Assembly: GCA_002690445.1 (NCBI GenBank)
Contig: NZER01000190.1
Coordinates: 1 to 9,756 of the forward strand
Direction: 5' to 3'
Source: Candidatus Pacearchaeota archaeon
GTDB taxonomy: Archaea > Nanoarchaeota > Nanoarchaeia > Pacearchaeales > GW2011-AR1
Length of the DNA: 9,756 bases
Below, in pieces: positions 1-4,495 of the stretch. Every line of letters starts with the position of its first letter. Position 1 is the first letter of the stretch. Under the pieces are notes generated by a model, which was given only the letters and a program-made list of their open reading frames with translations, searched no databases and was not told the DNA's origin. The position numbers and the translations under genes were made by a program.

Positions 1-324
1 AAACGTTGTCGTATAAAAGATGGTGATGTTATAGAGGTATTATCTGTTCCTCCTAAGAAATACCATAAAAATACTTTAAATTGTTCTCTAGGGATTAAAT
101 CTTATATGATAGTGGGTAAATATGATGACCTATTTCCATCTCCTTATCTATTTACTGATGACTATGGTAGATCAATTGAACAAAAGTATAGATTATATAT
201 ACTCGTTGTAAATGAAAAAGATAAGGAGAAATTTCTATCAGGCGATAAAGATATAATTGGTGTTGGTGGAGGTCATAGAAGATACTTTAAAGGACTATTT
301 ACACAACTTAATATAAAGGTATAA
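1..324 (+). CDS. Unknown phage protein, 5' truncated by the window edge
   Basis: The frame is open from base 1, so the first ATG inside it (106) is probably internal and the gene begins outside the window. The visible part is 107 residues. It mixes basic and beta-prone stretches, with a Gly-rich turn (GVGGGHRR) near the C-terminus, and has no membrane segment. I do not recognise the family; a small beta-rich fold is only an impression. The stop is followed after one base by the ATG of the Gp88-like gene. The AAAGG that serves that next start lies in the last codons of this gene, so the two are probably co-transcribed. Confidence 0.6.
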   Translation, partial: KRCRIKDGDVIEVLSVPPKKYHKNTLNCSLGIKSYMIVGKYDDLFPSPYLFTDDYGRSIEQKYRLYILVVNEKDKEKFLSGDKDIIGVGGGHRRYFKGLFTQLNIKV

Positions 325-325
325 A

Positions 326-994
326 ATGACTAAACTACAAAAAGCAAAACTAGAAATAGGTGGTCTATCTAGAACATCTAAGATGCCATGTTTTAGTTGG
401 GGTATACCTACTGACTATTGTAGACGAGGTAAAGAACTTCATCTAAAAGATAAGAAGAGTATATGTGGTAGTTGCTATGCTATGAAAGGTGCTTATCTAT
501 GGAAGCCTACAGAAGTTGCCTATGAACGTAGATATCAAGCATGGAAGAATCTACCAAGACAGAAATGGGTAGACTATATGGTCACTATATTTAATAGTAA
601 AGCCATTAGAAATAGAGGTCACTTCAGATGGTTTGATAGTGGAGATTTACAAAGTATATCTATGCTAGAAGATATAATTCTAATAGCAATGAAAACTCCA
701 TATATAAAGCATTGGTTGGCGACTAGGGAATATGATATAGTTTATAAAGTACAAAAAGATGGTGCATGGATACCTGATAATTTAGTTATAAGGTTATCTC
801 ATGATCATGTAGATGAACTTGACAAACTTAATATATCAGCTGATAATCATCAATCTGTAAGTATAAGCGATAGGTCTATAAAATTAGACAAAAAACAATT
901 TACTTGTCCTTCACTTCTACAAGATAATAGTTGTGGAGATTGTCGTGCCTGTTGGAACTCTAGGGTTAAACAGGTTGCATATATAAAACACTAA
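326..994 (+). CDS. Gp88-family phage protein (Cys-rich, function unknown)
   Basis: The 222-residue protein matches what I recall of the phage 'gene product 88' family. It has an N-terminal LSRTSKMP segment with C22 and C32, a CGSCYA motif (C47, C50), a central FRWFDSGDLQS block (100-110), an ATREY motif (132-136) and a Cys-rich end (C194, C203, C206, C209, in CGDCRACW). Eight cysteines in paired spacing suggest metal or Fe-S binding, which is inference; no biochemical role for the family is known to me. It is probably cytoplasmic, with no signal or membrane segment. Fifteen of 17 Ile codons are ATA, typical of this part of the window. The start is the first ATG, one base after the previous stop and preceded by AAAGG. 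Confidence 0.8.
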   Translation: MTKLQKAKLEIGGLSRTSKMPCFSWGIPTDYCRRGKELHLKDKKSICGSCYAMKGAYLWKPTEVAYERRYQAWKNLPRQKWVDYMVTIFNSKAIRNRGHFRWFDSGDLQSISMLEDIILIAMKTPYIKHWLATREYDIVYKVQKDGAWIPDNLVIRLSHDHVDELDKLNISADNHQSVSISDRSIKLDKKQFTCPSLLQDNSCGDCRACWNSRVKQVAYIKH

Positions 995-1012
995 AAAAAG
1001 AAAGGATAATCT

Positions 1013-1282
1013 ATGAAGATAGAATATCATGATAGATACATAGGTGTAGATAAACTAGATACATCTATAATAGACAGGTTCTTTAATGACAGAGTACCTA
1101 CAGGTGGTTTCTATAGAGCAATATTAGCAAATGATTTGTTCTCAGCAGTAGATAGAGCAGATGATATCAATATAAATCTTATACCACAAATAGTTAAGTA
1201 TATAAATAACAATGTACCTATGTCTTGCTATGGTAGTTATGCCAAAGTTGATAAGTGGTTATTTGGAGGAAAGAATGATTGA
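1013..1282 (+). CDS. Conserved small phage protein (PTGGF...CYGSYAKVDKW type)
   Basis: This 89-residue protein has a PTGGFYRAILANDLF block (about 29-43), a DRADDIN turn, and a C-terminal SCYGSYAKVDKWL block (about 71-83). From memory this matches a widespread family of unnamed small phage proteins of the pattern PTGGFLRAVLxNDL...AFxRAD...CWGSxxKVxxWL. The function is unknown. It is predicted to be mostly helical and soluble. The start is well supported by AAAGGA (about 1001-1006) seven bases upstream. The 3' end overlaps the next tiny membrane ORF by eight bases, and the GGAGGA that serves that ORF encodes the Gly-Gly near the C-terminus here. Confidence 0.75.
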   Translation: MKIEYHDRYIGVDKLDTSIIDRFFNDRVPTGGFYRAILANDLFSAVDRADDININLIPQIVKYINNNVPMSCYGSYAKVDKWLFGGKND

Positions 1283-1373
1283 TTATATACTTAATCCATA
1301 TCTATTAGTAAATGTGCTTTGGATGATTTCATCTATAATTATAGCATATATACTTACAAGAAAGTTAAGATGA
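1275..1373 (+). CDS. 32-residue membrane microprotein
   Basis: A very short gene: ATG at 1275 preceded by GGAGGA (1266-1271), with a stop at 1371-1373. The product is 32 residues, nearly all hydrophobic from about residue 5 to 27, and ends in a basic tail (TRKLR). This is a single predicted transmembrane helix, with the basic end likely cytoplasmic. Its stop overlaps the ATG of the next membrane ORF (ATGA), so the two are probably translationally coupled. Function unknown. Small paired membrane proteins in phages include lysis factors and host-modifying peptides, but nothing here identifies one. Support comes from the strong ribosome binding site, the tight packing and the hydrophobic pattern rather than homology. 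Confidence 0.6.
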   Translation: MIDYILNPYLLVNVLWMISSIIIAYILTRKLR

Positions 1374-1501
1374 TAGATACATTACAGTATCTCGTAGCAA
1401 AAGTATCATTAGAAACATCTATATTCTTTTGGTGCTTATATATAGTTACTGCTATAATGATAGCATTAATTATAACAGGAGGATTATTTAAAGATGACTA
1501 A
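1370..1501 (+). CDS. 43-residue membrane microprotein, coupled to the preceding one
   Basis: The frame is open further upstream (a possible start at 1319), but ATG 1370 is preferred because it overlaps the previous stop as ATGA and avoids a long overlap with the preceding microprotein. The 43-residue product has a short N-terminal amphipathic part (MIDTLQYLVAKVSLETS) followed by a strong hydrophobic stretch from about residue 19 to 38, then a charged KDD end. One transmembrane helix is predicted. No family is recognised. There is no clear Shine-Dalgarno sequence of its own, consistent with re-initiation after the upstream microprotein. Confidence 0.55.
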   Translation: MIDTLQYLVAKVSLETSIFFWCLYIVTAIMIALIITGGLFKDD

Positions 1502-1561
1502 TAATATCTGTAAACATAATAATACTCAGTAAAATCAATAACAAAGGAAAGGTAAAGTATA

Positions 1562-1777
1562 ATGGCTAATATAATAGAAGGCAAAGATAATATAAATATG
1601 TTTAGACTTATAACTATGAAACATGCTTTAAAATTAGAAATAGATGGTATGACTCGTAGAGGAAGGTCTGTTTATTCTATAATTAAAGATGAGTTTAAAT
1701 TAAAAGGTTCTAAGAAAAAAGTCTTAGAGCAATTTTCTAACATAATAGATGAAAGGAAGAAAGGTGATAATAAGTAA
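1562..1777 (+). CDS. Conserved small phage protein (LKLEIxGMxRRGRS type)
   Basis: The 71-residue basic protein has a central ALKLEIDGMTRRGRSVYSII stretch and a following FKLKGSKKKVLEQF segment. I recall near-identical wording in many unnamed phage proteins (ALKLEIxGMxRRGRSAYxIVKEEFxLKGxKxxVLEQ). The arginines and lysines between two predicted helices would suit nucleic acid binding, but that is inference. The start is supported by AAAGGAAAGG at about 1542-1551, separated from the ATG by a rather long spacer. The 61 bases before it hold no longer gene. The 3' end overlaps the next gene. Confidence 0.7.
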   Translation: MANIIEGKDNINMFRLITMKHALKLEIDGMTRRGRSVYSIIKDEFKLKGSKKKVLEQFSNIIDERKKGDNK

Positions 1778-2030
1778 AGAACAGGCAAAAGATATTATAT
1801 ATAATCAACGTGGTAAAATCTTTGGTGCTACCTTTATAAAGAAAGATGGTAGTATTAGAGATATGAACTGTAGAACAGGTGTAGCAAAGTATCTAAAAGG
1901 TGGTCATAAACTATATAACTATGGAAATCTTATATGTGTATTTGACCTAAAGAATAAAGGATATCGAACAATTAATATAGATACTTTACGATCACTTAGA
2001 ATAAAAGGTGATACATTCTATGTTGAATAA
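1749..2030 (+). CDS. SH3 beta-barrel fold-containing phage protein
   Basis: The sequence FGATFIKKDGSIRDMNCRTGV, followed by KYLKGG and then VFDLKNKGYRTINIDTL, matches from memory the phage family annotated as 'SH3 beta-barrel fold-containing protein' (F.VTFIKKDGT.R.MNCR.GV.K.LKGG...VFD...KGYR.INL.T). It is 93 residues from ATG 1749. That ATG has little upstream ribosome binding sequence, and a GTG at 1764 has AAAGGA at 1752-1757, so the true protein may be 88 residues starting at the GTG. Both starts overlap the previous gene. The role is unknown; the fold suggests a small binding module. Confidence 0.75.
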   Translation: MKGRKVIISKEQAKDIIYNQRGKIFGATFIKKDGSIRDMNCRTGVAKYLKGGHKLYNYGNLICVFDLKNKGYRTINIDTLRSLRIKGDTFYVE

Positions 2031-2313
2031 TCTAGCAACTGCGAGTGATAATCTATGTAAAGATAAACCTTTTAGATTTTACTATCATTATAATAAAATA
2101 GTATCTAAAAAAGAAGGTAGATCATTTCTAACATTACATTATAACAATAAATGTTTATTGGTAAATAAGATTATATGCAATGTATCTACAGAAACTCACA
2201 ATAGAAAACAACAACCTCATTGCATAGTTAGAGGATGGTCAAGAAGTGTATCTATAAAAACTAGACTTTTATATCATCATGACTTTGTAATGGCTAAAAT
2301 AGAAAGTTATTAG
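2020..2313 (+). CDS. Conserved small phage protein (PFRFYYHYNK type)
   Basis: The 97-residue product contains PFRFYYHYNKIVSKKEGRS near the N-terminus, then LTLHYNNKCLLVNKI and a later RKQQPHCIVRG motif. This pattern (FHYNKPxSxKxGxP..VHYxxxCxxVxxIxCNV....R.xQPHxVM.G) is one I recall from many unnamed phage proteins. It is probably a soluble beta-rich protein; function unknown. A GTG at 2008 in the same frame is possible, but ATG 2020 is preferred because AAAAGG (2003-2008) lies 11 bases upstream of it. It overlaps the previous gene by 11 bases. Confidence 0.65.
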   Translation: MLNNLATASDNLCKDKPFRFYYHYNKIVSKKEGRSFLTLHYNNKCLLVNKIICNVSTETHNRKQQPHCIVRGWSRSVSIKTRLLYHHDFVMAKIESY

Positions 2314-2565
2314 ATGGTTATTAGAATAAATCTTGGACTAACTGTAGATGTAAGTACCCCACCTGAAACTAACAACCTAGAACATGATAATCTAGAAGAG
2401 CAGATATTTGAATCTATGAAAGGCAAAGGAGATGAAAGATTAGGTACAAATATGTATGCAAATATAGGTTATTATGTAGCCAACAAGTTAGAAGAGAATC
2501 TACATAATCAGGGATTAGATTATAATATATATGCACATAGTGTGCATATAAAAGAAGAAAGGTAA
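2314..2565 (+). CDS. Unknown acidic phage protein
   Basis: The ATG follows the previous stop with no gap (TAGATG). The only nearby purine-rich sequence is AGAAAG, so translation may depend on re-initiation. The 83-residue product has a charged, Asn/Glu-rich first half and a second half (NMYANIGYYVANKLEENLHNQG) that looks like an amphipathic helix. No motif that I recognise is present. The opposite strand also carries an open frame (2414-2617), but it lacks gene context. The compact placement between two conserved phage genes supports this as a real gene. Confidence 0.55.
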   Translation: MVIRINLGLTVDVSTPPETNNLEHDNLEEQIFESMKGKGDERLGTNMYANIGYYVANKLEENLHNQGLDYNIYAHSVHIKEER

Positions 2566-2569
2566 ATAG

Positions 2570-2836
2570 ATGAAAACCAATGAAATAAAAAAGGGCATGA
2601 AGATACAAACAAACCAACTTGGTATGCTTGTAAATGGTGAAATGCTAGATAATAAAAAAGGTAATATTAGAATGATATCTACCAAAGGTACAGAAGCAGG
2701 TTTCTTTGATAGTATGGGTTCTGTATATGCTTATCAGATTATTCTAGTAGAAGTAGATGGTGAATGGATAAGAGTAGAACATACTGATAAACAGTTGAAA
2801 CTAAAACAAACTGTAGATGTACTCTATGCAGGGTAA
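2570..2836 (+). CDS. Conserved small phage protein (MKTNEIKKG type)
   Basis: The 88-residue product opens with MKTNEIKKGMKIQ, followed by DNKKGNIRM, then a GSVYAYQIILVEVDGEWIRVEHT stretch and KQLKLKQTVD. This closely resembles a common unnamed phage family (MKTNELKKG..V.L..G....I.DN.KGN.R.A.V.G...E.GSVY.HDI......G.W..VEHT..Q.KL). It is likely a small beta-rich domain. The start follows AAGAAAGG (about 2555-2562). The 3' end overlaps the next gene by 20 bases. Function unknown. Confidence 0.7.
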   Translation: MKTNEIKKGMKIQTNQLGMLVNGEMLDNKKGNIRMISTKGTEAGFFDSMGSVYAYQIILVEVDGEWIRVEHTDKQLKLKQTVDVLYAG

Positions 2837-3044
2837 GCCATATATTAAAAGATGTCCATGTAGATGTGAAAAGCATGAAGGTAAAAACTTATCAGATATT
2901 ATGGGTTATTTTGTTGCCTATGTCTGTGAGTGTTGCGAAGATGATATAAAAGATAAGTATCATCCATCTACATGGAATGACTCTACTGAATATAAACAAA
3001 GATCATTAGAATTTGGAGAAAGATTAGAACCTGACGATCTTTAA
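2817..3044 (+). CDS. Small Cys-rich, probably zinc-binding phage protein
   Basis: The 75-residue product has two Cys clusters: RCPCRCEKH (C13, C15, C17, H20) and YVCECCEDD (C37, C39, C40), followed by a KYHPSTWND segment. Such spacing suggests a single zinc site built from two knuckles, which is inference. I recall similar unnamed phage proteins (CPC.CE.H.G..L..MMGYFV.Y.C..CED..K.KY.P..W). The start is uncertain: ATG 2817 and ATG 2826 are both in frame and neither has a good ribosome binding site, so coupling to the upstream gene is likely. It is the last gene before the terminator, so it closes the first transcription unit. Confidence 0.65.
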   Translation: MYSMQGKPYIKRCPCRCEKHEGKNLSDIMGYFVAYVCECCEDDIKDKYHPSTWNDSTEYKQRSLEFGERLEPDDL

Positions 3045-3063
3045 TTAAGTTGTCTACATAAAG

Positions 3064-3108
3064 TGAGAGTTGGTAGATAAAACTATCGACTCTCATTTAT
3101 TTTTTTTT
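3064..3108 (+). terminator. Rho-independent terminator
   Basis: A 13-bp stem is formed by 3064-3076 (TGAGAGTTGGTAG) and 3083-3095 (CTATCGACTCTCA), with two G-U wobbles. The loop is six bases (ATAAAA) and a T-run with one interruption follows (3096-3108). It lies 20 bases after the stop of the Cys-rich gene and should end the first transcription unit. The recombination genes therefore probably have their own promoter between here and 3292, although I could not place a convincing -35/-10 pair. Confidence 0.85.
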
Positions 3109-3184
3109 GAAATTTTTTTGAAATTTTTAATATTTTTTTAATTTTTTTGGTGTTTTTGGTGGGATTTTTACTAGGCATTTTTTT
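3100..3184. repeat. Helically phased T-tracts, predicted curved DNA
   Basis: Eight T-runs of 5 to 9 bases occur at 3100-3108, 3113-3119, 3124-3128, 3133-3139, 3142-3148, 3153-3157, 3165-3169 and 3178-3184. Their centres are about 12, 10, 10, 10, 10, 12 and 14 bases apart, close to the 10.5-base helical repeat. Phased A/T-tracts are known to bend DNA toward one side. The tract lies between the terminator and the nuclease gene, in the main intergenic region of the window. This suggests a promoter, an origin or a nucleoid-protein binding site. The first run doubles as the terminator tail. Confidence 0.6.
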
Positions 3185-3193
3185 CCCTATTGG

Positions 3194-3245
3194 TTATATT
3201 TTAAGCCTCACCAAAATTGACTTTGGATTATATTTTAAGGCTCAC
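3194..3245. repeat. Pair of 18-bp direct repeats (candidate operator or iteron)
   Basis: TTATATTTTAAGCCTCAC at 3194-3211 recurs as TTATATTTTAAGGCTCAC at 3228-3245, identical in 17 of 18 positions. The start-to-start spacing is 34 bases, slightly over three helical turns. Upstream of each copy is GG or GGA, extending the match. Both lie after the T-tracts and before the nuclease start. Repeats of this size and spacing fit binding sites for a repressor, activator or replication initiator; which one cannot be told from sequence. Each copy also contains a -10-like TATATT. Confidence 0.6.
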
Positions 3246-3272
3246 AGAATTTGCTTGTTTGGATGCTCTGAA

Positions 3273-3290
3273 AACCCTTAAAATAGGGTT
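3273..3290 (+). promoter_or_regulatory. Inverted repeat abutting the nuclease start codon
   Basis: AACCCT (3273-3278) and AGGGTT (3285-3290) are perfect inverted copies around a TAAAAT loop. They end one base before the ATG at 3292. The only Shine-Dalgarno-like bases for that ATG (AGGG) lie in the 3' arm, so folding of the mRNA would hide them. This could be a translational switch, a protein-binding operator or chance; a 6-bp stem is weak. Confidence 0.35.
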
Positions 3291-3291
3291 A

Positions 3292-3588
3292 ATGGCAGGA
3301 AAAAATAAATCATATTTGGGGTTAATTGAAAAAGTATTTGAAGAGTATATTTTTGACCTCAGAGATAAAAATGATAAACTTCAAGATCATTCAAATTATG
3401 TTTATAGAGCAAGTTCAAGTGGAATGTGTATACGAAAAAACTTCTATTCATCTATGACAGATACAGAAGAAGTTAAGAAACCTGATAGAAGAACTTATAG
3501 ATTATTTAGATTGGGAGATCAGGTTCATCAAGACATTCAAAGTGCATTTGAACAGGCTGTAAATAAAAACAAAGAATACAAAGTATAA
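3292..3588 (+). CDS. Cas4/RecB-like nuclease, N-terminal half (split gene)
   Basis: This 98-residue product carries the N-terminal signature of Cas4-type PD-(D/E)XK nucleases. It has SSGMCIRKNFY (first Fe-S cysteine C46 with the usual CxR...Y) and RLGDQVHQDI, the GxxxH motif (G75, H79). It then stops at TAA 3586 just where the family continues into the nuclease core. The remaining motifs are in the next ORF. Family members are single proteins of roughly 200-270 residues; the two halves here total 260. The start is ATG 3292. The frame extends back to a TTG at 3217, but that would run through the direct repeats. Ile codons are mostly ATT (ATA once in four). It may work as a subunit with the second half or be an inactivated remnant. 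Confidence 0.75.
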   Translation: MAGKNKSYLGLIEKVFEEYIFDLRDKNDKLQDHSNYVYRASSSGMCIRKNFYSSMTDTEEVKKPDRRTYRLFRLGDQVHQDIQSAFEQAVNKNKEYKV

Positions 3589-3591
3589 CAC

Positions 3592-3637
3592 TATATAATA
3601 TATAATATATATATAATATATATAATATATATAATAA
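3592..3637. repeat. TA-rich microsatellite with a TAA in every unit
   Basis: The stretch consists of units TATATAA (3592-3598), TATATAA (3599-3605), TATATATATAA (3606-3616), TATATATAA (3617-3625), TATATATAA (3626-3634) and a final TAA (3635-3637). The units differ only in the number of TA dinucleotides, as expected from replication slippage. Stops from the units, together with TAA 3586 just before them, block every forward frame. It lies exactly between the halves of the Cas4-like nuclease and ends next to the ribosome binding site of the second half. Confidence 0.85.
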
Positions 3638-3650
3638 GAGAGGTTTCATG
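3637..3650 (+). promoter_or_regulatory. Ribosome binding site and start of the nuclease second half
   Basis: AGAGAGG (3637-3643) is followed by a four-base spacer (TTTC) and ATG 3648. It is a credible initiation site directly after the microsatellite. This argues that the second half is translated on its own instead of being a dead 3' fragment. Unlike many sites in this window it does not sit inside an upstream coding region. Confidence 0.55.
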
Positions 3651-4136
3651 AATTTTAAAATCAATCAGGTTTTTTCTGAATTAGTTGTTGATCTCCATCC
3701 TAAATATCCAATCAAGGGTCATGCTGACCTTGTATTGAAAGTTGATGTTGATGGTGAAGAGAAAATTTTACTGATTGATATTAAGACAATTAATGCTTTT
3801 TCGTATTCTAAGAAGTTTGGTCGTAAGCCTGATGCAAATGCTCAAGAGCATCATAAATTCCAAGTAGGAACGTATGCTATGGGGGTAGAAAGCATGTTTG
3901 GAAGATGTGATGGTATTTTTATACTTTATTATAAAAAAGATAATTCATTTTTAAAGTTGGAAGAGGTTGACAGTTCTTATATTGACAAGGCTAGGGGTTA
4001 TTGGGATAAGGTTTTGTTAGAGGAAAAGGATGGTTTACCTAGAATTAAAGAAGGTTATTCTCCTGTATATGCTTGGGAGTGTAAATATTGTGCCTTTGAA
4101 GAACAATGCATAGAAGATAATAAGAAAGGGAAGTAG
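3648..4136 (+). CDS. Cas4/RecB-like nuclease, catalytic C-terminal half (split gene)
   Basis: This 162-residue product contains the nuclease core of a Cas4-like protein: KGHADLVL (GxxD, D27), LLIDIKT (the D-x-K motif, D44 and K46), FQVGTYA (QxxxY, Q72 and Y76) and the C-terminal cluster CKYCAFEEQC (C145, C148, C154; C-x2-C-x5-C). The fourth Fe-S cysteine and the GxxxH histidine lie in the preceding ORF. All catalytic and cluster residues are thus present but on two chains. Cas4-like enzymes are DNA exonucleases; in phages they stand beside annealing proteins, as here, to resect ends. The reading frame differs from that of the first half. Codon use (ATA only 2 of 11 Ile) is unlike the upstream genes. 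The last codons (KGK) contain the Shine-Dalgarno for the next ORF. Confidence 0.8.
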   Translation: MNFKINQVFSELVVDLHPKYPIKGHADLVLKVDVDGEEKILLIDIKTINAFSYSKKFGRKPDANAQEHHKFQVGTYAMGVESMFGRCDGIFILYYKKDNSFLKLEEVDSSYIDKARGYWDKVLLEEKDGLPRIKEGYSPVYAWECKYCAFEEQCIEDNKKGK

Positions 4137-4289
4137 GTGAATATAAATGATATAAAAAACATGATGAGAAGATTTGATGATATGATTAATGCCTTTTTAG
4201 ACATAGCCAAATCTTTAAAAAGTATAGCAAATACTTTAGATTGGATTGAATCGAACAATTGTAGGTATAACCATGAGAAAGGAAAATGA
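4137..4289 (+). CDS. Small unknown helical protein, GTG start
   Basis: A 50-residue ORF begins with GTG directly after the nuclease stop (TAGGTG), preceded by AAAGGGAAG. Its stop overlaps the next ATG as ATGA. The product (MNINDIKNMMRRFDDM..., then FLDIAKSLKSIANTLDWIE) looks like one or two amphipathic helices, with no membrane segment. An ATG at 4161 is a possible later start but has no ribosome binding site. No family is recognised. Exact end-to-start packing between two real genes and the coupled stop support it; its place between nuclease and annealing genes hints at a recombination accessory role, which is inference. Confidence 0.55.
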   Translation: MNINDIKNMMRRFDDMINAFLDIAKSLKSIANTLDWIESNNCRYNHEKGK

Positions 4290-4495
4290 TGGTTAGTTAC
4301 TCAGTATATAAAAGACTTGCTGAAGAATATGTGTCTCTCAGAAATAAAAAGCTACCATTCACTTATAAAAAGTATAGATATGAATTGAAAGATATCATAC
4401 GAATGCTTAGAGATAATTCTGAGAATGTTATTAATAAAAATGGGAAATATGAACTTAATATAAAGTTATTTCCTGAACTTAGAAAGGGAAAATGA
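4286..4495 (+). CDS. Unknown small basic protein in the recombination cassette
   Basis: The 69-residue, Lys/Arg/Tyr-rich product (YKRLAEEYVSLRNKK..., KYRYELKDIIRMLRD) is predicted to be helical and basic. It is preceded by GAAAGGA and begins at ATGATG, with the second ATG as an alternative start. Its last residues KGK contain the GAAAGGGAAA that serves the annealing protein gene, and its stop overlaps that start. No domain is recognised. The net positive charge would suit DNA or RNA contact, but this is only inference. Confidence 0.6.
   Translation: MMVSYSVYKRLAEEYVSLRNKKLPFTYKKYRYELKDIIRMLRDNSENVINKNGKYELNIKLFPELRKGK

Noticed and set aside
1319..1369. Longer form of the second membrane microprotein starting at 1319
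   Set aside because: It would overlap the preceding membrane ORF by about 55 bases and has no ribosome binding site; ATG 1370 overlaps the stop as ATGA.
1494..1532. 12-residue ORF with AGGAGG upstream
   Set aside because: Too short to support as a gene, with no hydrophobic or other recognisable pattern; the AGGAGG is 11 bases away and encodes residues of the upstream gene.
2414..2617. Minus-strand open frame, hydrophobic and Tyr/Leu-rich
   Set aside because: It lies opposite a coupled + strand gene in an all-plus operon; low-complexity hydrophobic shadow of AT-rich codons.
3217..3291. N-terminal extension of the nuclease first half from a TTG start at 3217
   Set aside because: It would run through the second direct repeat and the inverted repeat, has no ribosome binding site, and adds residues unlike the family; ATG 3292 fits better.
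3109..3291. Sigma-70-type promoter for the recombination operon
   Set aside because: TTGACT at 3217 and several TATATT boxes exist, but none pair at 16-18 base spacing, so no promoter is called.
3586..3650. Programmed translational bypass or tiny intron joining the nuclease halves
   Set aside because: No matching take-off and landing codons, no intron-like structure, and a good ribosome binding site for independent initiation of the second half.
3292..4136. CRISPR adaptation locus suggested by the Cas4-like motifs
   Set aside because: No Cas1/Cas2 gene and no spaced repeat array in the window; Cas4-like nucleases are common in phage recombination cassettes.
4055..4258. Minus-strand open frame with hydrophobic stretch
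   Set aside because: Opposite the conserved Cys cluster of the nuclease and the 50-residue ORF; no family match or context.
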